Source: Phycisphaerae bacterium RAS2 (GTDB lineage Bacteria > Planctomycetota > Phycisphaerae > UBA1845 > UTPLA1). Taken from it: a stretch of 64,000 bases of DNA. Where the stretch lies: NCBI GenBank assembly GCA_007753915.1, contig CP036352.1, positions 4,155,306 through 4,219,305 of the forward strand, given 5' to 3'. Made by a program: the position numbers and the translations under genes. Of the stretch, positions 54,126 to 63,246 are shown piece by piece (position 1 is the stretch's first letter; each line of letters begins with the position of its first letter). The notes below the pieces were generated by a model. It did not search any database and was not told where the DNA came from. It saw only the letters and a program-made list of their open reading frames with translations.

Positions 54126-55889
54126 ATGCCCATGGATTGGGTCATCGCAGCACCGGCGCCCGGCAAGGACGCCCTCGCCGCGGCGCTGCGAATCTCGCCA
54201 GTCGTGGCGCAGGTCCTTTGCAACCGCGGCATCACGGACGAAGCCGGCGCGCGGAAGTTCCTCAAGCCCGCCGCGTCCGATCTTTTCGCCCCCGAACGCC
54301 TGCCCGGAGCGATGCCCGCCGCCGAGCGCATCGTGCGGGCCGTCCGCGATAAAAAGAAAATTGTCATCTACGGAGACTACGACGTCGACGGCGTCACCGG
54401 CACAGCCATCCTTTGGCACGCGATCCGCCTCGCCGGCGGCGCGGCCGAGTTCTACATCCCGCATCGCCTCGAAGAAGGGTATGGCCTGAACGTCGCCGCG
54501 ATCGAGACGCTCGCCGCCGAAGGGGCCGAGTTGATTGTCTCCGTCGATTGCGGGGTCACGGCGGTCGAAGCGGCCGCCCGGGCGCGCGCGCTGGGCGTTG
54601 AGCTGATCATCACCGATCACCACCAGCCGCAGGTTGATGAAACCGGCGCGGTGACGTTGCCCGATGCGCAGATCGTTCACCCCGGTCTGGCGTCGCTCGT
54701 CGCCGATGGCGGCGCTGCGTATGAGAATCCGAATCTCTCCGGCGCGGGCGTCGCGCTCAAGGTCGCCTGGGCCATCGGTCAGGTTTGTGGCGGGCAGGCG
54801 AAGGTCACGCCGGCTTTTCGCGAGTTTCTCGTGGACGCGATGGCCCTGGCCGCGCTGGGGACCGTGGCCGATGTGGTTCCGCTGCTGGGTGAGAACCGAC
54901 TCATCACCGCGAACGGGCTGCTCGGTCTGCGCACGTGCAAACTGCCCGGCGTGCGCGCGCTGATCGCATCGAGCGGCCTGGGCGGGCAGGCCATCAGCGG
55001 CTACGACATCGGCTTCAAGCTCGGCCCCCGGCTCAACGCGATCGGCCGCATGGGGCACGCGCGGCTCGCCGTGGATCTTTTCACGCGCGCCGACGAGGCA
55101 CTGGCCGCCGAGATCGCTGCGAACCTCGAACAGCAGAACCGCGCGCGGCAGTCCATGGAGCGAAAGATCGCCGCGCAGGCGAAGGAGATGGTCGTCGCCC
55201 AGAAGCAGGATGCCGACCACGTTCGCGCCGTGGTGCTGGCGTCAGAAGGATGGCACGCCGGCGTCATCGGCATCGTCGCATCGCGCATCGCCGACGCGTT
55301 CGGCCGGCCGGCCGTGATGATCGCCGTGGACAACGGCACGGGGCAAGGCTCGGCGCGGAGCGTGCGGAACTTTTCACTCGTCGAAGCGCTCGCTGATTGC
55401 CGCGGGCATTTGTTGAGCTTCGGCGGGCATGCCATGGCCGCGGGCTTGAAGATTGCAACCGACAAGATCGACGCGTTTCGCGAGGCGTTTCAGGCCCGTG
55501 CGGCCCGGGCGCTCACGCACAACGACCTCACACCGCGCCTGCACCTCGACGATGAAGTGCAACTGAACCAGCTCGATGAGTCGCTCGTGGCCGACCTGGG
55601 CCGGCTCGAACCGCTCGGTGCCGGCAACCCCGCGGCGAAGCTCGCCACCGGCTGGCTCGATGTCGTCGGCGAACCGCGACTCGTCGGCAACGGTGAGCGG
55701 CACATGCAAGTCACCGTCAGCGACGGCCGCCGCACCTGCAAAGCCATCGCCTTCGGCATGGCGGAGTTTCGGCCGATGCTGCTGGACCACCGCCGCTGCC
55801 GCATCGCCTTCAAGCCGACGCTGAACGAGTGGAACGGCCGCCGCAGTGTCGAGATGCAGGTGGTGGATTTTCAGTTTCCGGCGAAATGA
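54126..55889 (+). CDS. recJ: Single-stranded-DNA exonuclease RecJ
   Basis: 5'-3' ssDNA exonuclease for recombination and mismatch repair. DHH domain: IYGDYDVDGVTGTAIL (motif with three metal Asp), VSVDCGVTAVE, and the DHH-type ITDHHQPQ; the DHHA1 domain is marked by GWHAGVIGIVASRIAD and SFGGHAMAAGLKI. An OB-fold-like C-terminal region ends the 587-aa protein. AGGAAACGGAC precedes the ATG; a second ATG two codons on is equally possible. Confidence 0.96.
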   Translation: MPMDWVIAAPAPGKDALAAALRISPVVAQVLCNRGITDEAGARKFLKPAASDLFAPERLPGAMPAAERIVRAVRDKKKIVIYGDYDVDGVTGTAILWHAIRLAGGAAEFYIPHRLEEGYGLNVAAIETLAAEGAELIVSVDCGVTAVEAAARARALGVELIITDHHQPQVDETGAVTLPDAQIVHPGLASLVADGGAAYENPNLSGAGVALKVAWAIGQVCGGQAKVTPAFREFLVDAMALAALGTVADVVPLLGENRLITANGLLGLRTCKLPGVRALIASSGLGGQAISGYDIGFKLGPRLNAIGRMGHARLAVDLFTRADEALAAEIAANLEQQNRARQSMERKIAAQAKEMVVAQKQDADHVRAVVLASEGWHAGVIGIVASRIADAFGRPAVMIAVDNGTGQGSARSVRNFSLVEALADCRGHLLSFGGHAMAAGLKIATDKIDAFREAFQARAARALTHNDLTPRLHLDDEVQLNQLDESLVADLGRLEPLGAGNPAAKLATGWLDVVGEPRLVGNGERHMQVTVSDGRRTCKAIAFGMAEFRPMLLDHRRCRIAFKPTLNEWNGRRSVEMQVVDFQFPAK

Positions 55890-55975
55890 CAGCGCTCAAT
55901 TAACAGTTTCAGATTCGCAATACGTTAACTTAGTCGTTGGCTTTCTGGGTATATACTTGATTCTCTGAAGCATAA

Positions 55976-57664
55976 TCAACGTTCCTTAGTTGGCTTAAAT
56001 GATCCTTTTCGAGTTTCACCAATCAAAAATTCCAGAAAGGCTACACCCTTTGTTAGAATATCACGAAAGACATGTCGTAATCCCTGTTTGTCAATCCCCA
56101 GTTTTGCGGCACTATCTCTATAGTTTTCGCCCTTTCGATGAGCTGATCCACTGGATCGCAAGCGTTGCAAATCCCGTAAAAACTCAACGTGAGGTTCATA
56201 ACCTGTGACGCCATTGCACGAACAAGCCTTTTCAAGTCGCGCAATACCTCCTCTAACGCCATCTCGTTGCTCGCTTGGAACAAAGGAGATCAACGCCCTC
56301 TCATTTAAAGAGTCAATTAGAATCTTTGTTAGCGCAAGGACAAGTTCATCGAAATCTTTTTGTTGATCAGTTGCAGGCACACGAATACTCTTGAAGTAAT
56401 GTTTGTCGGCCTCTGATAAGGGCAACAAGAGTGGCCCCCCTAAGAGATCCTGACAAGTTTGCGCAAGTTTGAAATACAATTCGTCGAACAACAGCTCGAC
56501 TCGATCCGTTTCAGCAAACTCGGCATTTAGTTGTCGATCAAAAAAGACCTTGCTCACGCCTCCGACTGGCACAATGTTAAAGCTGCGCCAATGAAGCTGC
56601 TCTTCATACGGAAGATCGCGGCCAAGATCACCAAGCCATGCGCACACCTTGTCATCATGATGATTATCGATATACATGCACCAAAGGCGACCGCACCAAA
56701 GGACAGAATCGCCGACTGTGTACTTTGATGATTGGGCAAAATACTTGTCTAAGACTTCTTTTCTGAAATGTACAGCTCGCAGGTAATCGCCTCCAATACC
56801 GTGTTCGTTGCAGGACTTAGTAATCTCATTTCCATCCTTATCTACACCAATAATGAACTCTATGTGCTTTTTCTCTTCGCTTGCGGCAAATCCCCAAAAG
56901 CCACTCTTCTCTTTGGGAAGAGGTGGGATCAATCGCTTTCCCAACAACCTACTGAATGCTCCAAACCCTCCAAGGCCCTGCGAGTCGCCGTAGTTAATTC
57001 CCCAACAAAGAAGGCCGATGCGATGATCATCACTTTCGGCTTTTATATGAAGTTCCTTCAAACTCATTTGAGACATCTCCCTGCAATCGAACTGAATCGA
57101 CAAATGCATTTCTTTAACCGCAACGAATTGCAGTATCTCCCTAAGACGAATTCTCACGCTTTCAGGTTCTACAATGGCCACTAATTCTTCGTTACCGGAG
57201 TCCGTGATCTTGTAATACCGATCTTGTTGTCGGTCATGATACAGACGATGAAACAACCGAAATTCCTCCGAAATCTCGACATATCCCGCACGCAACCCGT
57301 GGAAGTCTCGATCAATTACAATGGGCTCAAACTCAGTTGAGCCATATCGCAAATACTCGACGCGCTGTACGCCCTTCCCTTCACTGTAAACTATCGCCGC
57401 AGGATGACCTTCATGTTGGCTCAAGTCCCAGCATGGGTCAGCGAGGCAATCTTCGATGGAGATGGAGCGTACAAGAGCGCTGTAGAGTCCATAGTCATGT
57501 TCACCGTTAACATCATTCAAGTACACTAAAACTAACTCGTCGAGCTGTGGTTCACGGCTAATTCGCTCAAGCATTTGTCGCTGATAAAGCCGTTCACGTT
57601 CAGATTCGACCAAAGCACTTTTGGACACCAGTTTGCTCCTTCCAAGATCCATCAGGTGAACCAT
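55976..57664 (-). CDS. AT-rich orphan gene of unknown function; possible C-terminal HEPN-like motif
   Basis: 562 aa, in a stretch visibly richer in A and T than all surrounding genes and with different codon choice, so probably acquired. No signal peptide or membrane segment is seen. The middle part carries the readable blocks HFRKEVLDKYFAQSSKYTVGD, CGRLWCMYIDNHHDDKVCAWLGDLGRDLPYEEQLHWRSFNI and DELVLALTKILIDSLNERAL, a pattern I have met in scattered uncharacterised bacterial proteins. The last 70 residues are helical, with LRSSGSAHRKG; Arg503 and His509 have the R(x5)H spacing of HEPN RNases (compare ApeA-like C-termini). No partner gene is next to it. The start is unsure (ATG 57664 or 57652, neither with a good ribosome binding site). 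An RNase or abortive-infection role is a hypothesis only. Confidence 0.7.
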   Translation of the reverse strand: MVHLMDLGRSKLVSKSALVESERERLYQRQMLERISREPQLDELVLVYLNDVNGEHDYGLYSALVRSISIEDCLADPCWDLSQHEGHPAAIVYSEGKGVQRVEYLRYGSTEFEPIVIDRDFHGLRAGYVEISEEFRLFHRLYHDRQQDRYYKITDSGNEELVAIVEPESVRIRLREILQFVAVKEMHLSIQFDCREMSQMSLKELHIKAESDDHRIGLLCWGINYGDSQGLGGFGAFSRLLGKRLIPPLPKEKSGFWGFAASEEKKHIEFIIGVDKDGNEITKSCNEHGIGGDYLRAVHFRKEVLDKYFAQSSKYTVGDSVLWCGRLWCMYIDNHHDDKVCAWLGDLGRDLPYEEQLHWRSFNIVPVGGVSKVFFDRQLNAEFAETDRVELLFDELYFKLAQTCQDLLGGPLLLPLSEADKHYFKSIRVPATDQQKDFDELVLALTKILIDSLNERALISFVPSEQRDGVRGGIARLEKACSCNGVTGYEPHVEFLRDLQRLRSSGSAHRKGENYRDSAAKLGIDKQGLRHVFRDILTKGVAFLEFLIGETRKGSFKPTKER

Positions 57665-57795
57665 GAGAAGCTCGGATTAGATGTGTGTGCGAATCGGTTA
57701 ACGTGGCCCACATCACAAGTTGCGACCGATGAATCGGCAACACTTATGTTCTGTCGTTTCGCATTCATAGGCTCGGCAAATGCCTTTGCAATGGT

Positions 57796-60603
57796 CTACG
57801 GTTTCTCCTCTCCGCTCCTATACTCCCCTGCCGGAGCATTCACCACTGTCACCGGCGCGATCTTTTCCAGATCGTTCTTGATCTGCTTCGCCTCGCCGAC
57901 CACGATCACGGTCATGTTCTTCGGATCGATCAGCGATTTGGCCGCGCCGAGCACGTCATCCGCGGTTGTTTCACGCACGCCTTTGAGCAATCGCTGGAGG
58001 TAATCGCTCGGCAGGTTCTGCGTCTCAATCATCCAGAGATCGCCGACCGTCGCCTCGGGCGTCTCGCGATCGCCGGGGAACGAGCCCACAATGTAGGTCT
58101 TTGTATCATTCATCTCGCCGGCTTCGGGCGGCGCCGCGCGCATCTTGTCAATCTCATCCATCACGACCTTCACCGTCTCGGCCGTGCTGGGCGTCTTTGT
58201 GAACGTACTGATCTGCAGCTCACCCCCGAATCGCCGCGCGTTGAACCCGCCGCGCGCGCCGTAGGTCAGCCCCTTCTCGACCCGCACCGCCTTGTTCAGC
58301 CGGCTGTTGAACCCGCCGCCGAAGATCTGGCTCAACACGCGACTCGTGAAATACGCCGGGTCGCTTCGCGTGATGCTGCGATGGCCGATGCGAATCTGGC
58401 TCTGCACGCTGCCGGGCCGATCGACAAGGTAGATGTGCGTCTGCTTGGCGCTCGGGGCCTCGGGCAGGGTCGGCGGCGTGAATTTGCCCTCGACCTTCCA
58501 GTCGCCCAGGTGCTTGGCCGCGAGCTTGAAGGCATCCTCCGGCGTGATGTCGCCGGCGAAGTACAGCACGCAATTCTCCGGTCGCACATGCTCGGCCCAC
58601 CATTCGCGCAGGGCGTCGATCGTCACAGCGTCGAGGTCTTCGAGTTCGCCCGAGGGCGTGCGCGAGTACGGATGGCCGCCGTACATCTGCCGTCGCATCT
58701 CGCGCTCGGCGAGGTACTCGGGCGTCTTCGTGGAGACGAGCATGCCCATCTTCTGCTGCTGCTGCATGATCGTGAACTCGTCCTTCGGGAAGCTCGGGTT
58801 GCGCAGCACGTCGGCGAACAACTCGCCCGCGAGGTCCAGCTGCGGCAACATCGCCGAACAGGTGAGCCGCGCCGTGTCCATGTCGGCCGATCCGCCCAGT
58901 GAGATCGCGTTGAACTCCAGCGTCTCGGCGAGTTGCTTGGCCGTGCGCGTCTTGGTGCCCTGCGTCAACATGGCCATGGCGGACATGGCCGTGCCGGGGA
59001 GCTTCTCCGTCCAGGCGCCGCTCTTGATGCCCAGCACCATCGTGACCATCGGCACTTCCTGGTTGCCGACGACGGCGACACGCAAACCGTTGTCGAGTTT
59101 CTTTTCGGCATAGGGAATCGGCGGCAGGTCGTCCATCATCTTGCCGGCCGGCGGCTGATCGGGAAAGCCATCGGGGCGCTTCGCCTCGGCCTTGGGACCG
59201 GTGCGCTTCGCGATGCGGTTCTCGAGCTTGGGCGGCTCGGGTCCTTCATCCTCGCCATCCTTGCCGCCAAACAGCGAGCCAAGCGCCCCCGCGACGTTCG
59301 GATCGACGCTGATGTCGATGCGATGCTTGTCAATCAGGTACTTTTTCGCGACGCGTTGAATGTCCGCCACGGTCACGGCGTCGATCTCGGCGAGGCGCTT
59401 GTTGATTCGCTCGGCGTCGCCAAACAGGACGGCATACTGTCCGAGCTGGCCGGCCTTGCTGGCGACCGACATCGACGCGCCGATTTCGCCGCGGCGCATC
59501 TGATTTTTCATCTTCGTGAGTTCGTCCTCGGTGACCGATTCGCTGCGAATCTTCTTGATGTGCTCGCGGATGGTCTGAACCAACTCCTTCTTCTTGCCCA
59601 CCAGCGGCAGCAACACGCCGCCCGCGCCCGCGAACCCGTCGGCCTCCAGCGCGAACGCCCCGCCCAGCGCCACCTGTGCAATCTTCTTGTCCTTCACGAT
59701 GTCCTGATACAGCCGGCTCGACTCTCCGCCGCCGAGAATGCCGAGGCACATCTGGAGCGGCAGCGCGTCGGGATGGGTCATGGGCACGGTGCGATAGACC
59801 ATGCCGAGGATCGGCAGCGGGCCCTTGTCCTCTTTGATCGTCACGGCACGCGGCTTGGATTGTTTGACGGGCGGCGCCATCACCGGCTTGGGCTTCGGCC
59901 CGCCGGGAATCCAGTCAAAATACTTCTTCGCGAGGCCCTGCACCTCGGCGTGCTTCACCGCGCCGACGACCACGAGCGTCGCATTGCTCGGAAGGTAGTA
60001 CTTGTCCCAGAACGCGGAAATGTCTTCCAGCGGGGTCTTGCGCAGGTGCGGAATCTGCCCGCCGGGCGTCCAGCCGTAGGGCTTGTCGCCGTAGATTTCG
60101 GCGAGCAGTTTTTCCGGCACGCGGCCATAGGGGCGATTGTGCCCTTGGCGCAGCTCTTCTTCCACGACCTTGCGCTCGGTATCGAAACCGTTCTGGTCGA
60201 TCTTGAGAAACGCCATCCGCTCGGACTCAAGCCAGAGGACAAGCTCGAGCTGGTTCGACGGGACTTCCTGAACATAGACAGTCTGATCGAACGAGGTGTA
60301 GGCGTTGCAGTCGCCGCCGACGCGGCGGATGTTGTCGAAGTGCGCCGTCTCGTTGAGGCGGTCGGTCCCGCGGAACATCATGTGCTCGAACATGTGGGCG
60401 AAGCCCTGCCGCCCCTCTTCCTCATTCTTTGCCCCGACGTGATACCAGACCTGCACGGCGACGATGGGGCAGGAAAAGTCCTCCAGCGAAATGACTTTCA
60501 TGCCGTTGGAGAGTTCGATCTGCTCAAAGGCATATTGCCGTTCGGCCGCGGCAACGGGGACGGCAAACACACCAATCAAAGCGAGAATCAGCAACCGGCG
60601 CAT
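57796..60603 (-). CDS. Secreted M16 (insulinase/pitrilysin) zinc peptidase, two-lobe form
   Basis: The start at 60603 has AAGGAG six bases upstream and gives a signal peptide (LLILALIGVFAVPVAAA). The 935-aa protein has two M16 halves. The first (about 25-470) is catalytic: inverted zinc motif HMFEH (His70, Glu73, His74) and the distal Glu in ERKVVEEELRQGHNRPYG. The second (about 510-930) is the inactive partner (its equivalent site reads GTAMSAMAMLTQG) but keeps the substrate-grip text GGGFNSRLNKAVRVEKGLTYGARGGF. An acidic, Pro-rich linker joins the halves. It likely degrades peptides in the periplasm. The C-terminus of another M16-like protein lies at the right edge of the window. Confidence 0.93.
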   Translation of the reverse strand: MRRLLILALIGVFAVPVAAAERQYAFEQIELSNGMKVISLEDFSCPIVAVQVWYHVGAKNEEEGRQGFAHMFEHMMFRGTDRLNETAHFDNIRRVGGDCNAYTSFDQTVYVQEVPSNQLELVLWLESERMAFLKIDQNGFDTERKVVEEELRQGHNRPYGRVPEKLLAEIYGDKPYGWTPGGQIPHLRKTPLEDISAFWDKYYLPSNATLVVVGAVKHAEVQGLAKKYFDWIPGGPKPKPVMAPPVKQSKPRAVTIKEDKGPLPILGMVYRTVPMTHPDALPLQMCLGILGGGESSRLYQDIVKDKKIAQVALGGAFALEADGFAGAGGVLLPLVGKKKELVQTIREHIKKIRSESVTEDELTKMKNQMRRGEIGASMSVASKAGQLGQYAVLFGDAERINKRLAEIDAVTVADIQRVAKKYLIDKHRIDISVDPNVAGALGSLFGGKDGEDEGPEPPKLENRIAKRTGPKAEAKRPDGFPDQPPAGKMMDDLPPIPYAEKKLDNGLRVAVVGNQEVPMVTMVLGIKSGAWTEKLPGTAMSAMAMLTQGTKTRTAKQLAETLEFNAISLGGSADMDTARLTCSAMLPQLDLAGELFADVLRNPSFPKDEFTIMQQQQKMGMLVSTKTPEYLAEREMRRQMYGGHPYSRTPSGELEDLDAVTIDALREWWAEHVRPENCVLYFAGDITPEDAFKLAAKHLGDWKVEGKFTPPTLPEAPSAKQTHIYLVDRPGSVQSQIRIGHRSITRSDPAYFTSRVLSQIFGGGFNSRLNKAVRVEKGLTYGARGGFNARRFGGELQISTFTKTPSTAETVKVVMDEIDKMRAAPPEAGEMNDTKTYIVGSFPGDRETPEATVGDLWMIETQNLPSDYLQRLLKGVRETTADDVLGAAKSLIDPKNMTVIVVGEAKQIKNDLEKIAPVTVVNAPAGEYRSGEEKP

Positions 60604-60895
60604 GGGAAACTCCTTGGGTTCAGCGGACATAGGCCCGCGTTTCTTGTTTGAAAGCACAGCGATCAACCGTGCGGGAGCACTCCACGCCTCCGCATCTCGG
60701 TCAAACGGCCTGGAACGCCGGTAGTATCGCAGAATGTGGCTCGAGCGGAGCGACTCGAATCGAATGAACCGTGCACGAAGAGCGGTTAAGCAATAGGCAC
60801 CGAAAGTGACAAAATCGTAAAGTATTAATTTGAAACGACTTAGAGTTGGTCCCTCTCTGCGGAATGGTGGCGACCGAAAAGGCCCTCACCGGCGC
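60604..60895. other. Divergent intergenic region upstream of the M16 peptidase gene
   Basis: About 290 bases before the BlaI promoter. Part of it (60800-60850) is AT-rich (AAAGTATTAATTTGAAACG). No gene, RNA or strong hairpin is visible. It should contain the peptidase promoter on the minus strand. Confidence 0.4.
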
Positions 60896-60938
60896 TTGCA
60901 ATCCTGCTACACTTGTGGTAGATTGTGCTACATGTGTG
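60896..60938 (+). promoter_or_regulatory. blaI promoter with two BlaI-type operator boxes
   Basis: TTGCAA (60896-60901), 17 bases, TAGATT (60919-60924) make a plausible sigma-70 promoter. Two copies of TACA-NN-TGTG, one base off the BlaI/MecI half-site core TACANNTGTA, lie at 60908-60917 and 60929-60938. They are 21 bases apart, two helical turns, so on one face of the DNA; the first is in the spacer and the second just past the -10. This suggests autorepression. Confidence 0.65.
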
Positions 60939-60954
60939 GCAGGAGACTTCGACC

Positions 60955-61335
60955 GTGAAGCTTAGCGACGCCGAATGGACCGTCATGAACGCCGTCTGGG
61001 ACCACTCACCGGTCAGCGGGCGCGACGTGCTCGAAGCGGTTGAGAAAAAAACCCGCTGGGCCTACACAACTGTCAAATCCCTGCTCGCCCGGCTGGAGGA
61101 AAAGGGCGCCGTGCGCATGCGCAAGCGCGGCAACACGAGCTATTTTGAGCCGGCCGTGTCGCGCGATCAGGCCCGCCGGTCGGCTGTTCGCTCGCTTCTG
61201 GAAAAGGCGTTTGACGGCGCGGCGGGGTCGCTCGTCCAGCACATGCTTGCGACGGAGCGACTTAGCGAGAAGGACCGCCGGAAGCTGGCGGAGCTGATTT
61301 CTGATATGGAGCGCGAGTCGGAGGCGACCCGATGA
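60955..61335 (+). CDS. BlaI/MecI-type transcriptional repressor
   Basis: 126 aa from a GTG with AGGAG nine bases upstream. The winged helix (1-75) reads LSDAEWTVMNAVWDHSPVSGRDVLEAV and YTTVKSLLARLEEKGAVRMRKRGNTSYFEP. A C-terminal dimerisation helix follows (LVQHMLATERLSEKDRRKLAELISDME). It ends with an ATGA overlap into the M56 gene, the normal pairing with the protease that relieves repression. Two operator-like boxes lie just upstream. Whether it controls a beta-lactamase is doubtful: none is here. Confidence 0.93.
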   Translation: MKLSDAEWTVMNAVWDHSPVSGRDVLEAVEKKTRWAYTTVKSLLARLEEKGAVRMRKRGNTSYFEPAVSRDQARRSAVRSLLEKAFDGAAGSLVQHMLATERLSEKDRRKLAELISDMERESEATR

Positions 61336-62516
61336 CGAGCGCCATGCTCACGCAATCGGCGGAAGGCTGGGCGATGGTGGACGCGCTGGGGGCGTGGCTG
61401 CTTGTCGCGTCGGTGCAGGTCGGGTTGCTGGGCGCGACCGTCGCGATTCTCGATCGCGTTCTGATGAATCGCGTCTGGCCGCAGGTTCGCGCCGCGATGT
61501 GGTGGATGGTGCTGCTGGCGCTGGTCGTGCCGCCATTGTTTGATTCGCCGATCAGTCTCTGGCGGCAAGTCGATCCCGCGGCAGAGCTGCAAGAGGCACT
61601 TCAGCCAGCGGCGGTCCGATCACCCGGCGACATTCGAATCGAGGACATTTTTGAACGCGCGCCGCAAGAGGTTGACCCAGCCGGCGCGCCGGATCGTCGC
61701 CTGATTCTCCGCGCGACGGTTGTTGTGTGGCTGGCTGGATTTCTGTTTCTCATGACTGCAACAGGTTGCCGCGTGTCGCGCGAACGCCGGCGCTGGCTGG
61801 CAACACCCGGAAAAGTGCCGCCGGCCTGGTTAAGCCTGTTGGCAAACCGCGTGGCCGACCGATTGGGGATGCGCCGGTCGCCGCGAATCAGTGTGCAACG
61901 TGACGCGGCCGGCGCCGCGGTTGTCGGATTGATTCGCCCGACCGTGATCTTGCCGGCAACGTTGCTACAAAAGGCGACGCACGAGCAATTGGAGCACGTG
62001 CTGATGCACGAGTTTGCCCACGTACAACGGCGCGATGCCCTGGCCTCGTTTGCCTGCTCCTTGATCCATCAACTTTATTGGTTTCACCCCGTCGCCTGGC
62101 TCGCGCGGGCCCGCCTCGAAACGCTCCGCGAAATCTGCTGTGACCAGGCCGTCGTTTGCGCTTTACAAGATCGCGACGGCAGCTACCGTCGAACGCTGCT
62201 GCGACTGGCGCGCTCGCTCGTGATGCCGCAGGCCGCGCCCGCGTCGCTGGCGTTTGTCCATCGACACAGCCAGATCTTGTCGCGGCTGCTGCATCTTCAG
62301 CGGCCTCTTCCCAATCGCCCCCGCGTCGTTAACGCGTCGGCGACGGCCCTGCTCGCCGTGCTGCTGCTCTGCTGCGTTCCGCGCGTCGCCCCGCCAAGCC
62401 GACCGGCTGAATCGGCCTCCGCGATGAGGTGGGACGACCTGCCCGGTTGTTTTCAACTTCGATATGCCGTGATGCGCGCGATGGCCGAACAATCGGCCCG
62501 GGCGCAGTCCGATTGA
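61332..62516 (+). CDS. BlaR1-type M56 membrane metallopeptidase without a sensor domain
   Basis: 394 aa with N-terminal membrane helices (about 20-70 and 127-145). The zinc-protease domain has HEFAH (226-230) in LEHVLMHEFAHVQRRDALAS and the third ligand region LETLREICCDQAVVCAL. A last membrane helix lies near 335-350, with only about 45 residues after it. True BlaR1/MecR1 carry a penicillin-binding sensor there; this one does not, so its signal must be different. It presumably cleaves or triggers cleavage of the overlapping BlaI-like repressor. Confidence 0.9.
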   Translation: MTSAMLTQSAEGWAMVDALGAWLLVASVQVGLLGATVAILDRVLMNRVWPQVRAAMWWMVLLALVVPPLFDSPISLWRQVDPAAELQEALQPAAVRSPGDIRIEDIFERAPQEVDPAGAPDRRLILRATVVVWLAGFLFLMTATGCRVSRERRRWLATPGKVPPAWLSLLANRVADRLGMRRSPRISVQRDAAGAAVVGLIRPTVILPATLLQKATHEQLEHVLMHEFAHVQRRDALASFACSLIHQLYWFHPVAWLARARLETLREICCDQAVVCALQDRDGSYRRTLLRLARSLVMPQAAPASLAFVHRHSQILSRLLHLQRPLPNRPRVVNASATALLAVLLLCCVPRVAPPSRPAESASAMRWDDLPGCFQLRYAVMRAMAEQSARAQSD

Positions 62517-62572
62517 CCGCGCGACGCATGCCGTGTTCGCGCCGAAAACACTTCATCAAAGGGAGAACGTCC

Positions 62573-63208
62573 ATGCTGACTCGACGATTGATCGCCTTGA
62601 CCGCCGTGCTGACTCTCGCCGCGCCGCTGGCCGGCTGGGCGTACTATCAGCAGGAAAAAGACAAGCCATCCGAATCGCCGGAGCAACCCTCGGCCGCACA
62701 GATGGCCGAGATGATGGCCAAGGCCGCGAAGTTCACACAGCCGAGCGATCATCACAAAGTGCTTGAGCGCTTCATCGGCAAGTGGACGCATGAATCGCGC
62801 ATGTTCATGGGCGGCCAGGCGACGCCCCCGGAAAAGGGATCGGCCGAGAGCAAGTGGATGATGGATGGCCGATGGATGCAGTCGCAGACCAAGGGCACGA
62901 TGATGGGCATGCCGATGCAGGGCTTCCTGGTCATGGGCTATGACAACTTCAAGATGAGCTACGTCGGCACGTTCATCTCATCGATTGACACCGCCATGCT
63001 GCGCTTCGAAGGCGACCTGGACCCCAGCGGAAACGTACTCATTCTTTATGGCACGCTCGACGAGTACCTGACCGGCGAACACGACAAGATGGTCAAGTAT
63101 GTCTGGCGGTTCGAGGGCGATGACAAGATCATTTTCGAGATTCGCGACCTGCCGATCGGCGAGAAGAACACGAAAGTCATGGAGATCGTCTCGACGCGCG
63201 TGAAGTGA
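62573..63208 (+). CDS. Secreted DUF1579 protein
   Basis: GGGAG lies eight bases before the ATG at 62573. A signal peptide (RRLIALTAVLTLAAPLAGWA) is followed by a Pro/Gln linker and a DUF1579 beta-barrel-like domain (about 55-211): HKVLERFIGKWTHESRMFMGG, MMDGRWMQSQTKGTMMGMPMQGFLVMGYDNFK, WRFEGDDKIIFEIRDLP. The family is common in planctomycetes and has no known activity; lipocalin-like lipid binding has been suggested by fold. It follows the BlaI/M56 pair by 56 bases, so it could be part of the same regulated unit. Confidence 0.83.
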   Translation: MLTRRLIALTAVLTLAAPLAGWAYYQQEKDKPSESPEQPSAAQMAEMMAKAAKFTQPSDHHKVLERFIGKWTHESRMFMGGQATPPEKGSAESKWMMDGRWMQSQTKGTMMGMPMQGFLVMGYDNFKMSYVGTFISSIDTAMLRFEGDLDPSGNVLILYGTLDEYLTGEHDKMVKYVWRFEGDDKIIFEIRDLPIGEKNTKVMEIVSTRVK

Positions 63209-63246
63209 GGCTTACCCAGGCTTCCATCTCTTCGGGAGACATCGCC

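Noticed and set aside
60604-60895. Small RNA or short gene upstream of blaI
   Set aside because: No terminator-like hairpin and no open frame with a start signal.
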